Shown: positions 1 through 12,718, counted from the first letter of the stretch. The stretch: DNA of 64,000 bases from Ruegeria sp. THAF33 (GCF_009363615.1 NZ_CP045384.1:2540501-2604500), one strand, 5' to 3'. Numbers and translations: made by a program. Notes: a model not told the origin generated them from the letters alone.

Positions 1-96
1 GCAACCCTTTTGTGCATCTGGCTGTACCGCCAAACACGGCAGGCCGCGCGTTCCATCCGCGTCAACCGAACCGATCTGAAAGACCCGCTGGACTGA
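1..96 (+). CDS. C-terminal fragment of an unidentified protein
   Basis: An open frame enters from the left edge and stops with TGA at 94-96, giving the last 31 residues of a protein. The visible part begins with a short hydrophobic stretch (ATLLCIWLY) followed by a basic segment (RQTRQAARSIRVNR) and an acidic tail (KDPLD). That pattern fits the last membrane helix and cytoplasmic tail of a membrane protein, but the fragment is too short to name. It is followed by a strong terminator, which supports its being a real gene end. Confidence 0.55.
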   Translation, partial: ATLLCIWLYRQTRQAARSIRVNRTDLKDPLD

Positions 97-119
97 CACA
101 CGCTGCCTGCGTGAAAAAT

Positions 120-147
120 CCGCCCGCGATACGCGGGCGGTTTTCTT
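120..147. terminator. Bidirectional intrinsic terminator
   Basis: A perfect hairpin (CCGCCCGCG, loop ATA, CGCGGGCGG) at 120-140 is followed on plus by TTTTCTT and preceded by AAAAAT, so both strands have a U-tract. It would end the incoming plus gene and aspS on minus. Confidence 0.85.
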
Positions 148-1924
148 ACTGGTCCTGAGGGATAATGCGAAGACCCAGCTCCATCAACTGATCCGAGGTC
201 GGGTCCGAAGGTGCGTCCATCATCAGATCTTCGGCGCGCTGGTTCATCGGGAACATCATGACTTCGCGGATATTGGCCTCATCTGCCAGCAGCATCACGA
301 TCCGGTCGATACCAGCCGCGCATCCACCGTGTGGCGGGGCGCCGTAGTGGAAGGCATTGAACAGGGCACCAAAGCGGGATTTTACTTCATCCTCGCCATA
401 GCCCGCCAGTTCAAAGGCCTTCAGCATGATTTCCGGCTTGTGGTTCCGGATCGCGCCTGAAACCAGCTCGTACCCGTTGCACGCCAGATCATACTGGTAG
501 CCGCGCACATCCAGCGGGTTGCCCTGCAACGCCTCCATACCGCCCTGCGGCATCGAGAACGGGTTGTGCTCAAAGTCGATCGCGCCGGTTTCCTCGTCTT
601 GCTCATAGATCGGGAAATCGACGATCCAGGCAAAGGCAAAACGGTCTTTTTCGGTCAGGTTCAATTCCTCACCGATCACGTCACGCGCCTTACCGGCAAC
701 CTTTTCAAAGGCTTTTGGCTTACCGCCCAGGAAGAAGGCTGCATCGCCGACACCCAGACCCAGTTGCTGACGGATTGCCTCGGTGCGCTCGGGGCCGATG
801 TTCTTGGCCAGCGGACCTGCGGCGTCCATCCCCTCACCCTGATCGCGCCAGAAGATATAGCCCATGCCTGGCAGACCCTCTTTCTGGGCAAAGGCGTTCA
901 TGCGGTCGCAGAACTTGCGGCTGCCGCCGCCCGGCGCGGGGATCGCGCGGATCTCGGTGCCTTCCTGTTCAAGCAGCTTGGCGAAGATCGCGAAACCGGA
1001 ACCGCGGAAATGCTCGGATACCACTTGCATCTTGATGGGGTTCCGCAGGTCCGGCTTGTCAGTGCCGTACCACAGCGCCGCGTCCTTGTAGGAAATCTGC
1101 GGCCACTCTTGGTCCACCTTACGACCACCGCCAAACTCTTCGAATACGCCAGTCAGAACCGGTTGGATGGTGTCGAACACGTCCTGCTGCTCGACAAAGG
1201 ACATCTCGAGGTCGAGCTGGTAGAAATCGGTGGGCGAGCGGTCGGCCCGCGGGTCTTCGTCACGGAAGCACGGCGCAATCTGGAAATACTTGTCGAAGCC
1301 CGACACCATGATCAGCTGCTTGAACTGCTGCGGGGCTTGCGGCAACGCATAGAATTTGCCCGGATGCAGGCGCGAAGGCACCAGAAAGTCGCGCGCGCCT
1401 TCGGGTGACGAGGCGGTGATGATCGGCGTCTGATACTCGCGAAAGCCCTGATCCCACATCCGTTTGCGCATGGACGCAACCACGTCCGAGCGCAGGGTCA
1501 TGTTCCGCTGCATCGCCTCGCGGCGCAGGTCCAGATAGCGATAGCGCAGGCGTGTTTCCTCGGGGTATTCCTGATCGCCGAAGACCATCAGCGGCAATTC
1601 GTCGGCGGCCCCCAGAACTTCCAGTTCGCGCACGTAAACCTCGATCTCGCCGGTGGGCAGTTTCGGGTTCACCAGATCCGGGTCACGGGCTTTGACGGTG
1701 CCGTCGATGCGGATACACCATTCGGACCGCACCTTTTCCAGCTCGGCAAAGGCGGCGCTGTCGCCGTCGCACAGGATCTGGGTTACGCCGAAATGGTCGC
1801 GAAGATCGATGAACAGCACGCCCCCATGATCTCGAACCCGATGCACCCAACCGGACAGGCGAACGGTTTCTCCAACATTGGCGGCGGTCAAGGCGGCGCA
1901 GGTGTGGCTGCGATAGGCGTGCAT
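146..1924 (-). CDS. aspS: Aspartate--tRNA ligase
   Basis: Class II aminoacyl-tRNA synthetase that charges tRNA-Asp with aspartate. The 592 residues match the bacterial-type enzyme. The N-terminal OB-fold anticodon-binding domain (about 1-110, [11 protein letters not shown]) is followed by the catalytic core with motif 2 ([19 protein letters not shown], around residues 218-236), the bacterial GAD insertion (about 290-420), and motif 3 (GIDRIVML) near the C terminus. The start is supported by AAGGGA six bases upstream of the ATG. It stands alone, ends in the shared terminator, and has no unusual features. Bacterial AspRS of this type may be discriminating or not; the sequence alone does not decide this. 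Confidence 0.97.
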   Translation of the reverse strand: MHAYRSHTCAALTAANVGETVRLSGWVHRVRDHGGVLFIDLRDHFGVTQILCDGDSAAFAELEKVRSEWCIRIDGTVKARDPDLVNPKLPTGEIEVYVRELEVLGAADELPLMVFGDQEYPEETRLRYRYLDLRREAMQRNMTLRSDVVASMRKRMWDQGFREYQTPIITASSPEGARDFLVPSRLHPGKFYALPQAPQQFKQLIMVSGFDKYFQIAPCFRDEDPRADRSPTDFYQLDLEMSFVEQQDVFDTIQPVLTGVFEEFGGGRKVDQEWPQISYKDAALWYGTDKPDLRNPIKMQVVSEHFRGSGFAIFAKLLEQEGTEIRAIPAPGGGSRKFCDRMNAFAQKEGLPGMGYIFWRDQGEGMDAAGPLAKNIGPERTEAIRQQLGLGVGDAAFFLGGKPKAFEKVAGKARDVIGEELNLTEKDRFAFAWIVDFPIYEQDEETGAIDFEHNPFSMPQGGMEALQGNPLDVRGYQYDLACNGYELVSGAIRNHKPEIMLKAFELAGYGEDEVKSRFGALFNAFHYGAPPHGGCAAGIDRIVMLLADEANIREVMMFPMNQRAEDLMMDAPSDPTSDQLMELGLRIIPQDQ

Positions 1925-2001
1925 GGAATATCCCTTCGGGCGCAGAATTCGTCGCGCCGATACACCCTGTCAGCCCCGGAAAGTCAAGGCGGGTTGCCCC
2001 T

Positions 2002-2673
2002 TCAAAACGGCCTTTGCACATTGCCCGAGTAGAAATATACGCCCAGCCCCACCGCAAAAATGATATTGCCCGCAATTGCGTGCAGCAACACCGCATAGAA
2101 GAATGACCCACGCTGCCGGTAGGCCCATGTGAACAGCAGGCCGCCGGCGAATGTCATCAGTGCGACGATCCAGCTCCAGTACATCAGGTGCGCGAACGAG
2201 AATATGGCCGCGTTCAGCAGATTGGCCGCACGCCCATCCGGCAGGATCGCGTGATAGCGGCGAAAGAACAGAGGGCGGAACAGCAGCTCTTGCGGCAGCG
2301 CTGACAAAAGTGGGTAGCCGACCCAGATGAAGGCTAGCATTTCGGGGCGGTGCACAAGCAGGAAGAACGCGGCATCCGGGCGCGTGATCTGAATCAGACC
2401 AACACAAAAGGCAGTCACGATGGCAGAGAACAAAGCCACCTCGCGCAGGGTCCAGTTGGCCCAGTCATAACGAAGCTCGGCCCATTGAAACCCGGGCGTC
2501 CGGTGCAGCAGCACGATACCAAGTCCGGTCAGCGCAAACAGCGCCGGAAACATCCAGTTCGGAGGGAAAAGAACAGCGATCAGCAGCGGCAAGCCAATAT
2601 AGAACAGGTTAAATTCCAGCCGCAGCCGTCGCAATGCAACCGGCGGTCCGATCATCATGCTGTTTTTTGTCAC
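2002..2673 (-). CDS. CPBP family intramembrane metalloprotease-like protein
   Basis: A polytopic membrane protein of 223 residues in the CPBP/Rce1 family (formerly CAAX amino-terminal protease or Abi). Family motifs are present: motif 1 as QELLFR (Q128, E129, R133), motif 2 as FAHLMYW (H162), and motif 3 as HAIAGN (H198, N203). The usual first glutamate of EExxxR is glutamine here. Hydrophobic segments occur near 22-58, 78-96, 112-128, 155-185 and 192-216. The substrate is unknown; relatives process prenylated proteins or bacteriocins, or act as scaffolds. The start codon overlaps the pabC stop by four bases (ATGA), so it is probably the last gene of the pabB-pabC transcript, although no functional link to folate is evident. 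Confidence 0.85.
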   Translation of the reverse strand: MTKNSMMIGPPVALRRLRLEFNLFYIGLPLLIAVLFPPNWMFPALFALTGLGIVLLHRTPGFQWAELRYDWANWTLREVALFSAIVTAFCVGLIQITRPDAAFFLLVHRPEMLAFIWVGYPLLSALPQELLFRPLFFRRYHAILPDGRAANLLNAAIFSFAHLMYWSWIVALMTFAGGLLFTWAYRQRGSFFYAVLLHAIAGNIIFAVGLGVYFYSGNVQRPF

Positions 2674-3317
2674 CCGTCTATCAGCTCCACCTCGATCAGT
2701 CCGCGCAGTGAATTTCCGATCCGCACAGTTTGCGCATTTTTCAGGTCGGTCAAGGTCAGCACGGCTTCGGTGACCGCTTTGTTTTCCAGCAGTTCTTCGC
2801 GCAGTATCCCCGGCAAGAGCCCACAGGACAAAGCGGGCGTCAGAACCCGGCCATCAGGCATTTCCAGAAACAGGTTCGTGATGGTGCCTTCACAAAGCTC
2901 ATCCAGTTCATTCAGAAACAACAGTTCGTCCAATCCCTCGGGCAGCGTTGCGCGCGCGGAATCATAGAGCGCACGGCGCGTGGTCTTGTGACGCAACCAC
3001 AGGTCATTCGAAGCCAGACGCTGATCCGACAGAGCGACGCGCCAGGTTCTGGGATTGTCCACCAGTTCGCCGGTCGACAGATCGAACGAGCCCGACACAT
3101 CCAGCGTAAGGCGGCAACGCAGCGTGGTGTCACAAGCAGCGCTTTTCAGTCTGGTGGTCGCTTCATCGGGGTTGAAAGGAATCTCGAACACCCGCGCAGT
3201 ACGGGCCATTCGCGCAAGATGGCGGTCCAGCCTGACAAAGCCCTGATCCGGGCGGAAGGCCAGTGTTTCAATCAGGCTGAAATCAGGTTCAGCTGGCGGG
3301 CGAAGCGGGCTTTCCAT
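2670..3317 (-). CDS. pabC: Aminodeoxychorismate lyase-like class IV aminotransferase
   Basis: A PLP-dependent fold-type IV enzyme of 215 residues. Together with the upstream pabB it most likely converts 4-amino-4-deoxychorismate to 4-aminobenzoate plus pyruvate for folate synthesis. The PLP lysine is visible in RHKTTRR (K111), and the cofactor-binding glutamate lies in ELCEGTITN (E143). The start has a very strong ribosome binding site (GAGGAGG, 4-5 bases upstream), which makes the 46-base overlap with the end of pabB credible. The protein is shorter than E. coli PabC (269 aa) but typical of alphaproteobacterial versions. A branched-chain or D-amino-acid transaminase cannot be excluded by sequence alone; the neighbour makes PabC the best reading. 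Confidence 0.85.
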   Translation of the reverse strand: MESPLRPPAEPDFSLIETLAFRPDQGFVRLDRHLARMARTARVFEIPFNPDEATTRLKSAACDTTLRCRLTLDVSGSFDLSTGELVDNPRTWRVALSDQRLASNDLWLRHKTTRRALYDSARATLPEGLDELLFLNELDELCEGTITNLFLEMPDGRVLTPALSCGLLPGILREELLENKAVTEAVLTLTDLKNAQTVRIGNSLRGLIEVELIDG

Positions 3318-4405
3318 AACGCCTCCTCATACTCTGACGGGGCGGTACTGTCCCAAACGACACCGCCGCCTACGTTCAGAGTGGCCTGATCATCCTCAAG
3401 CATCAAGGTGCGGATGGCCACGTTGAACTCGGACCGACCATCCGGCGCGGCCCAACCAATCGTTCCGCAATAGATGTCGCGCGCCCATGGCTCCAGTTCC
3501 GCCAGAATTTCCATCGCGCGGATCTTGGGGGCTCCGGTGATCGACCCGCAGGGAAACAGTGCTGTCAGTATTTCACCCAACCCCACGCATTTGTGCAGCT
3601 GCGCCCGCACCAGCGAGACCATCTGATGTACGGTGGCATAGGTTTCCACCCGGAACAGGTCAGGCACATGAACGGATCCGGGCAGCGCGACGCGGCTGAT
3701 ATCGTTGCGCAGCAAATCAACAATCATCAGGTTCTCGGCCCGATTCTTTTCGTCCGCGCTCAGAAAAGCCCGGCGGCGCGCATCCTCATCCGGGTCTTCA
3801 CTGCGCGGTTGCGTGCCCTTCATCGGCCGGGTTTCGATCCTCCCACCCTCATCGGTGCGGAAAAACAACTCCGGCGAGCGGCTGAGCAGATCGGGCAGCC
3901 CATCCTGTTGCACCAGTGCTCCGTGGCCCACCGGCTGCCCCGCCGCCAGCGCGGCGTAGAGCGTTTCGCTGTTGCCCGAGACGGTCAGATCAATCGGAAA
4001 GGTCAGGTTGGCCTGATAGATGTCGCCGGCACCAATGGCGTCATGCACGGCGCTGAAGGCCTTGCCGTATCGCGCTTCATCCCATCGCGGCCGGAATGCG
4101 CCCACTTCGCCCGCAGGCGACGGAAGGGCGACCCGATCCGGTGCATCATAGACCCCAAAGCACAACAAAGGCAGGCGTCGTTCTTCCGGCAAAAGACCAT
4201 TGAGCCGGGGTTCAAGCGTATAGCCCAGCTCGTAACTGGCATACCCTGCCAGCCAGGCACCAGCTGCGCGCGCCTCGTCCAATGCCGCCAGAGCCTGGGG
4301 CACGTCCTCCGCCACATCCGCGCGGATCACCTGAGACGGACGCTGAAACCGGGTTCCTCGCCCGGCCGGTCCCTGATCGAAACGAATACGCACTTGCATC
4401 CTCAT
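3272..4405 (-). CDS. pabB: Aminodeoxychorismate synthase component I
   Basis: Chorismate-utilising enzyme that makes 4-amino-4-deoxychorismate from chorismate and ammonia or glutamine. The catalytic lysine signature is RPMKGTQPR (K196), followed by ENLMIVDLLRND and the chorismate-binding motif GSITGAPKIRAMEIL. At 377 aa it is the short alphaproteobacterial form, lacking the longer N-terminal region of E. coli PabB. The open frame continues far upstream but only as an antisense shadow of carB, so the start is at 4405 (ATG AGG) or 4399 (ATG CAA); neither has a strong ribosome site. The glutamine amidotransferase partner (PabA/TrpG) is not in the window. It is divergent from carB. Confidence 0.93.
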   Translation of the reverse strand: MRMQVRIRFDQGPAGRGTRFQRPSQVIRADVAEDVPQALAALDEARAAGAWLAGYASYELGYTLEPRLNGLLPEERRLPLLCFGVYDAPDRVALPSPAGEVGAFRPRWDEARYGKAFSAVHDAIGAGDIYQANLTFPIDLTVSGNSETLYAALAAGQPVGHGALVQQDGLPDLLSRSPELFFRTDEGGRIETRPMKGTQPRSEDPDEDARRRAFLSADEKNRAENLMIVDLLRNDISRVALPGSVHVPDLFRVETYATVHQMVSLVRAQLHKCVGLGEILTALFPCGSITGAPKIRAMEILAELEPWARDIYCGTIGWAAPDGRSEFNVAIRTLMLEDDQATLNVGGGVVWDSTAPSEYEEALWKARFARQLNLISA

Positions 4406-4487
4406 TTGCCGTGAGGGGCCATATAGAGAATACTCTGCCAAGTGAAAGAGGGGAAAGCGGCAATTTCGCCCCTGTTTCCGATACCTC

Positions 4488-4515
4488 TTGCACCTTTTTG
4501 CGCGGTCCCTATAAC
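4488..4515 (+). promoter_or_regulatory. Predicted sigma-70-type promoter of carB
   Basis: TTGCAC (4488-4493) and TATAAC (4510-4515) are separated by 16 bases and lie about 60 bases before the carB ATG. This is inferred from consensus only. It predicts an untranslated leader of roughly 55 bases. Confidence 0.55.
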
Positions 4516-4576
4516 GCAGGACAATTTGGGCGCTGGGGCGGTGCCCTGACTCGCGGACAATCGAAGGAACAAGGCC

Positions 4577-7921
<3,345 letters not shown>

Positions 7922-7961
7922 CCCGCCTGAGCCACAATTGGCCCATCAATGAACGAAAAGA

Positions 7962-8003
7962 TGCGCGCCCGTTGACCTGAACGCAACGGGCGCGCATTTC
8001 TGG
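7962..8003 (+). terminator. Terminator-like hairpin after carB
   Basis: A perfect 12-bp inverted repeat (TGCGCGCCCGTT at 7962-7973, AACGGGCGCGCA at 7985-7996) closes an 11-base loop and is followed by TTTCTGG. The U-tract is short, but position and strength fit carB termination. Confidence 0.7.
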
Positions 8004-8073
8004 TTCTCGTAATCTTCACTGCACTGGCCGCCTGTGACGTGCCGTTTGTTCCTTTGATCTAACCTGATTGGAC

Positions 8074-8089
8074 CCAGCTTTTCAGCTGG
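8074..8089 (-). other. GNRA-type hairpin downstream of the RND operon
   Basis: On minus, CCAGCT and AGCTGG enclose GAAA, a stable GNRA tetraloop, 20 bases after the RND pump stop codon. There is no U-tract, so it may protect the mRNA 3' end or assist termination rather than act as a classic intrinsic terminator. Confidence 0.35.
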
Positions 8090-8108
8090 ACCCACAAGAG
8101 GCCAGTGT

Positions 8109-11100
8109 TCAGGCTGCCAGCGCCTCGCGTTTTTCATCGCGCGCAAAGAAGAGCAGGTAGAACACCGGCGCGGCGACCATTGTCAGGACGGTCGCAAAAG
8201 CCAGCCCGCCCATGATCGTCACCGCCATCGAGACGAAGAACGCATCGGTCAGCAGCGGCGCCATGCCCAGAATGGTCGTGATCGCAGCCAGCATCACCGG
8301 GCGCAAACGCGAGACCGAGGCTTCGACGATGGATTCGCGCAGGGGCTTGCCCGTGGCGCGAACCAGGTCGATCTCTTCCACCAGCACGATGCCGTTCTTG
8401 ATCAGCATGCCCGACAGGCTGAGCAGGCCCAGAAGGGCTGTAAAGGTGAAGGGCAGCCCAGTTCCCAACAGGCCGATGACCACGCCGTTGACCGACATCG
8501 GAACCAGCAGCCAGATGATGATCGGCTGTCGGATCGCGTTGAACAGCAGGACCGAGATCAGAACCATGATCAGCAGGCTCAGCGGCAATTGTTTGCCCAG
8601 GCTTTCTTGCGCGTCGCGCGAGTTTTCGAACTCACCGCCCCACTCCATCTTGTAGCCCGGTGGCAGTTCGATGGCCTCGATGGCGTCCCGAACTTCGGCG
8701 TGTACCTGAGCCGCCGTCAGGTCGGGCGGGATGTCCGCGCCGACGGTGATGGTCAGAACACGATCGCGGCGATGAACCAGCGTATTGAGGGATTTGTACT
8801 CGAATCCATCGACCATCTGTTCGATTGGTACAAATTTCCCGGATTGGTCCGAGTACACCACCTGATCGACGATGGAATAATCTCCGTCCGCCGGACGACG
8901 CAGGATGATGGGGATCAGGCGGTCACGTTCCCGCAGCACACCGCCCGTGATGCCATCGGTCGAAAATTGCAGCGTGGCCGCAATGTCTTCGCGCGTAACG
9001 CCCGCGGTCTGGGCCCGTTCCGTGGCATAGATCGGCTGCACCGCCAGTTCCTGTTCGCGCCAGTCATGATGAACGAGCAGGGCGTTGGGCGACGCCGCCG
9101 CCATGCGCTGCACGGCCTCGTCCGCAAGTTGTCGCAGTACCACCGGATCGCTGCCCGAGAACCGGGCCTGGATCGGATCGCCGCCGCCGGGGCCAAACAC
9201 CAGGCGCTTGGTTCCGAACTCGCCTTCGGGGAACTGGACCGACCCGAACGCTTCCAGATCCGCTTGCAAGGCCGGGATGTCATCCAGACTTTCCGTGCGG
9301 ATGATCATGTGACCATAGCTCGGGTTCGGTTTCTCTGCCGAATAGGTCAGCATGAACCGGGTTGCCCCCTGACCGACGAATGTCGTGACCGAAACCACGT
9401 CATCGCGTTGGGTCAGCCAATCTTCGAAAACCGCCATGTCCTGTGCCGTGCGGGCAATCGGCGTGCCTTGAGGCAGCTTGTAATGCACAAAGAACAAAGG
9501 CGTGTTCGAGTTGGGGAAGAATTGTTGTTTCATCAACCCGAACCCGGCATAGCACGCAACGGTTACGCCGATGAGACCCGCAACAACCAGCCACCGAAAA
9601 CGGAGCGCAAACCGCAGGATCGCGCCATATGTGCGGAACAGGATGCCCCCGTAGGCGTCGATCTCACCCTCCTTGCCCTGCTTGAAGAAATAGTGCCCAA
9701 GCAAAGGCGTGACCGTGATGGCAAGTATCCAGCTGAGCAGCAGCGAAATGCCGATCACCGCAAACAGGGAAAACAGAAACTCGCCCGTTGCGTCGGGGCT
9801 AAGACCGATGCCTGCAAAGGCCATGATACCGATTACGGTGGCCCCCAGCAGCGGGATCTGGGTTTTCGACGCCACATCTTCAGCGGCATCGCGCGAGGAC
9901 TTGCCGCGCAACATCGCGATCTGCATCCCTTCGGCAACCACGATGGCGTTGTCCACCAACATCCCCATGGCAATAATCAGGGCCCCGAGTGAAATTCGCT
10001 CCATCTCGATCGAAAACAGCGACATGAACAGAAGCGTGCCGACTACGGTCAGCAACAGGGTCGAACCGACGACGATGGCCGCGCGCCAGCCCATGAAGAT
10101 TCCCAGTACGGCGACCACGATGGCCACTGACATGGCCAGATTCACCAGAAAGTCGTTCGAGGCCTGCTCGACCACCACATGTTGCTGGTAGATCGGCAGA
10201 ATATCGACACCGAAGGGGATATTCGCATCCAGCTCGGCAAATTTGGCGTCAGCCCGCTTGCCGACCTCGACGATGTTTTCCGTCGCCAGACCGGCGATGC
10301 CGAGGGTAAAGGCTTCGGTCCCGTTGTAGCGGATCATGATGTCCGGATCGTTCTGACGGGCGCGATAGACATCGGACATGTCGAACAGGTTGATCACCTG
10401 CCCTTGCGAGCCGACAGACAGGCCCGCAATGGCCGAGACACTGTCCGAACCCTCGGCCGTCAGAATGGTGGTACGGGCATCTTCAGACCGCAAAGACCCC
10501 GAGGAATTCACCGAATCCGCATTGGCTATGGCTTCGTTGATCGCTTGCAGCGGGACGTTCTGGTTCACCGAGATCGCCAGGTCGGGCTCTACAAAAATCG
10601 CCTCGTCCGGCAGGCCCTGAACCTCGACATCGGCGACGCCGTCCACGGTCAGCAGTTCGCGACGCAGAAACGTTGCCAGTTCATGCTTTTCGGCGTCAGA
10701 AAACCCTTCGGCAGTCACCGCATAGAACAGGCCGAACACATCACCGAACCCGTCATTCACATAGGGTTGGCTGACACCCGACGGAAGCCCGCGGGCGGCA
10801 TCGCGCACCTTGGCCCGCAGGCGGGTCCAGATATCGGGCAGTTCGGTGCCGTCGTAGGTCGACTTGATCTCTACTTCGATCAGCGATTGTCCGGGTTGGT
10901 TGACCGAGGTGATGACGTCCACCTCGCCCATCTGCTGGATCGCGGATTCAAGGGGTTCGGACACTTCAAGCGCCACCTGTTCCGCCGTGGCACCGGGATA
11001 TTGCGTGGCGATGACCGCGTTCTTGATGGTGAAAGCCGGGTCTTCCAAACGACCAAGCGACGTGAATCCCCAGATGCCACCGAAGAGGGCAATGAGGATG

Positions 11101-11150
11101 ATCAGCCATGTGTAAAGCGGTCGATCAATCGAGGCGCGCGCGATGTTCAT
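8109..11150 (-). CDS. RND family efflux transporter permease (AcrB-like)
   Basis: The inner-membrane, proton-driven pump of a tripartite efflux system. The 1013 residues follow the RND plan: an N-terminal helix (12-30), a large periplasmic loop (about 31-330), a cluster of helices (about 335-540), a second periplasmic loop (about 560-850), and the final helix cluster ending in a charged tail. The helix-4 proton-relay region reads GMLVDNAIVVAEG, so one of the two adjacent aspartates of AcrB is asparagine here, as in many other RND subfamilies. It follows the adaptor gene by 11 bases, and a MarR repressor heads the operon. The substrate is unknown. An outer-membrane TolC-type channel is not encoded nearby and must come from elsewhere. 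Confidence 0.95.
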   Translation of the reverse strand: MNIARASIDRPLYTWLIILIALFGGIWGFTSLGRLEDPAFTIKNAVIATQYPGATAEQVALEVSEPLESAIQQMGEVDVITSVNQPGQSLIEVEIKSTYDGTELPDIWTRLRAKVRDAARGLPSGVSQPYVNDGFGDVFGLFYAVTAEGFSDAEKHELATFLRRELLTVDGVADVEVQGLPDEAIFVEPDLAISVNQNVPLQAINEAIANADSVNSSGSLRSEDARTTILTAEGSDSVSAIAGLSVGSQGQVINLFDMSDVYRARQNDPDIMIRYNGTEAFTLGIAGLATENIVEVGKRADAKFAELDANIPFGVDILPIYQQHVVVEQASNDFLVNLAMSVAIVVAVLGIFMGWRAAIVVGSTLLLTVVGTLLFMSLFSIEMERISLGALIIAMGMLVDNAIVVAEGMQIAMLRGKSSRDAAEDVASKTQIPLLGATVIGIMAFAGIGLSPDATGEFLFSLFAVIGISLLLSWILAITVTPLLGHYFFKQGKEGEIDAYGGILFRTYGAILRFALRFRWLVVAGLIGVTVACYAGFGLMKQQFFPNSNTPLFFVHYKLPQGTPIARTAQDMAVFEDWLTQRDDVVSVTTFVGQGATRFMLTYSAEKPNPSYGHMIIRTESLDDIPALQADLEAFGSVQFPEGEFGTKRLVFGPGGGDPIQARFSGSDPVVLRQLADEAVQRMAAASPNALLVHHDWREQELAVQPIYATERAQTAGVTREDIAATLQFSTDGITGGVLRERDRLIPIILRRPADGDYSIVDQVVYSDQSGKFVPIEQMVDGFEYKSLNTLVHRRDRVLTITVGADIPPDLTAAQVHAEVRDAIEAIELPPGYKMEWGGEFENSRDAQESLGKQLPLSLLIMVLISVLLFNAIRQPIIIWLLVPMSVNGVVIGLLGTGLPFTFTALLGLLSLSGMLIKNGIVLVEEIDLVRATGKPLRESIVEASVSRLRPVMLAAITTILGMAPLLTDAFFVSMAVTIMGGLAFATVLTMVAAPVFYLLFFARDEKREALAA

Positions 11151-11161
11151 CAGTCTGCCCC

Positions 11162-12199
11162 TCAGTTCGCGAAACCGGTGAACCGGCGCACGGGCTGGCC
11201 GTCTGTCAGCACAGCACCGCCAGCCACAACAACTTCGTCACCGTCAGACAAGCCCTTCAACACCCGAACATCGCCCGACTGCGTGGGTTCGATTGTCACC
11301 GGAACGCGGCGGACCGTGCCTTCATCCGCGCCAGCGGGAGAGAACACCATGACGCTCAGTTCACCTGTTGCATCCGCGATGACGGCCGTCGCCGGCACGA
11401 TGATGCCTGTGCGCTCATCCTGGACCTTTACGTTGACGGTGACGGACGAGCCGGGAAGAATTTGCAGCCCCTCGGGTGGGGTCAGGCCGAACTGAATGCG
11501 GAAGGTCTGCCCGACGCTGGAAGTTTCAGCGTCGAATTCACGGATTTCCAGCGGGAAGACTTCATCGCTTACGGGGAATTTGGCGGTGATGGTGATGTCG
11601 TCGTTCTGGCCCGAGCGTTGAAACAGGATCTCGGGCACATCCACCTCGATGCGCAGTTCGGACATGTCGTGGATGCGGACGATCGGCGTGCCGGCCGATA
11701 CGGTGGTGAAAGACTCGACCGCGCGGCTGGAGACCAGCGCGTCAAATGGCGCGGTCAGAGTCGCGTGTTCCAGTTCGTATTCGGCATCGCGCAGAGCGAT
11801 CGCGGCCAGTTGCGCTTCGGTCTCTGCGTCATCGACCGCCACCTGGCTGGCCGTGGTGCCCCGCAACCGCGACAGGCGTGCGACGGTTCGGTCGGCCTGT
11901 TCCTTTTGCAGCTGCGCCCGCTCGAGCCGCAGTTCGAACGGCTCCTGATCCAGTCGCGCAATCAGGCCGCCTTTGGGGATGACAAACCCTTCGTTGACCG
12001 GCATTTCGACGATCTGACCGGCGACCTGAAAGGCAAGATCGACCGTATGCCGCGCGGCAACACGACCGAAGAACTGGCGGGTGAAGCCGGGCGTCGTTTC
12101 GTGCACCTGCATCAGCTTGACCGGTTTCGGAGTATCTTGAGCGGCAATCGGAGTTGCCAGAACGGCCAGTGCAAGGCCCAGAGAGGTCAGGAGTTTCAT
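11162..12199 (-). CDS. RND efflux periplasmic adaptor subunit (MFP/HlyD type)
   Basis: Membrane-fusion protein of 345 residues that links the RND pump to an outer-membrane channel. It starts with a cleavable signal peptide (MKLLTSLGLALAVLATPIAAQD, residues 1-21; the AxA-type site is at IAA). A barrel-sandwich/lipoyl region follows (AGQIVEMPVNEGFVIPKGG), then an alpha-hairpin with the sequence FELRLERAQLQKEQAD, and a return through a beta-barrel (LRIEVDVPEILFQ). There is no lipobox cysteine, so it is predicted to be soluble or loosely membrane-associated. The ATG overlaps the marR stop by four bases, implying translational coupling. Confidence 0.94.
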   Translation of the reverse strand: MKLLTSLGLALAVLATPIAAQDTPKPVKLMQVHETTPGFTRQFFGRVAARHTVDLAFQVAGQIVEMPVNEGFVIPKGGLIARLDQEPFELRLERAQLQKEQADRTVARLSRLRGTTASQVAVDDAETEAQLAAIALRDAEYELEHATLTAPFDALVSSRAVESFTTVSAGTPIVRIHDMSELRIEVDVPEILFQRSGQNDDITITAKFPVSDEVFPLEIREFDAETSSVGQTFRIQFGLTPPEGLQILPGSSVTVNVKVQDERTGIIVPATAVIADATGELSVMVFSPAGADEGTVRRVPVTIEPTQSGDVRVLKGLSDGDEVVVAGGAVLTDGQPVRRFTGFAN

Positions 12200-12663
12200 T
12201 TCTTCAGTCCCTCGGGAATTCCCGTTTTCAAAACGTTGTCACGGATTTTGCGCGCCAGTCGCGCGAATTCGGCTGTTTCTTCGTCGTTCAGGCCCGAGGC
12301 CCTGTGAAACAGGTCTCCGGCCTCGGCCACCAGCATGTTGCGGGCTTCTTCACCACGCTCGGTCAGCACCAGCAACCAGGCGCGGCGGTCTTCCGGGTCA
12401 CGCTCGCGCGTGAGATAGCCGGCTTTTTCCAGCGAATCCGCGGTGGCGGTGATTGTGGACGGTACACTCAGCATATCCGCAGCCAGAACCCCCATGCGTT
12501 TCGGCTGATCCAGCTTGATCAGCATGTGGCATTCGGGGTGGCTCAGGTCGGTTTCGATGCTGTCGAATGTCTCTTCCAGTTTCCAGTACAGGGCATACAC
12601 CCCCATGATCGCCTGAATCTCGGGGCTGAGGCGGCCAAGTCTGGTGCTGATATCGTCGGGCAT
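12196..12663 (-). CDS. MarR family transcriptional regulator, probable efflux repressor
   Basis: A winged-helix regulator of 155 residues that heads the efflux operon and probably represses it until an effector binds. The winged helix lies at about 45-115, with the recognition region LSVPSTITATADSLEKAGYL followed by RERDPEDRRAWLLVLTERG, the typical MarR wing (DxRxxxLxLTxxG). An upstream ATG at 12693 would add ten residues but falls inside the predicted -10 box (TATATG), whereas ATG 12663 has GGAG seven bases upstream, so 12663 is chosen. The gene overlaps the adaptor gene by four bases. Confidence 0.92.
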   Translation of the reverse strand: MPDDISTRLGRLSPEIQAIMGVYALYWKLEETFDSIETDLSHPECHMLIKLDQPKRMGVLAADMLSVPSTITATADSLEKAGYLTRERDPEDRRAWLLVLTERGEEARNMLVAEAGDLFHRASGLNDEETAEFARLARKIRDNVLKTGIPEGLKK

Positions 12664-12690
12664 CGGGGGTCTCCGCGCGTTTGGAGGGGT

Positions 12691-12718
12691 CATATACTTC
12701 AGTTTCTGAACTATTCAA
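12691..12718 (-). promoter_or_regulatory. marR-efflux promoter with operator palindrome in the spacer
   Basis: On minus, TTGAAT (12718-12713) and TATATG (12696-12691) are separated by 16 bases. The spacer contains the palindrome TTCAG-TTT-CTGAA (12698-12710; five perfect base pairs with a three-base centre). A repressor bound there would block polymerase directly, the usual geometry for MarR autoregulation. Both promoter and operator are predicted by eye. Confidence 0.55.

Noticed and set aside
7946..8146. Minus-strand frame of 66 codons between carB and the RND operon
   Set aside because: It overlaps the carB terminator and the RND gene end and lacks a ribosome site.
8589..9992. Plus-strand open frame of 467 codons
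   Set aside because: It is antisense to the RND pump gene; no domain is recognisable.
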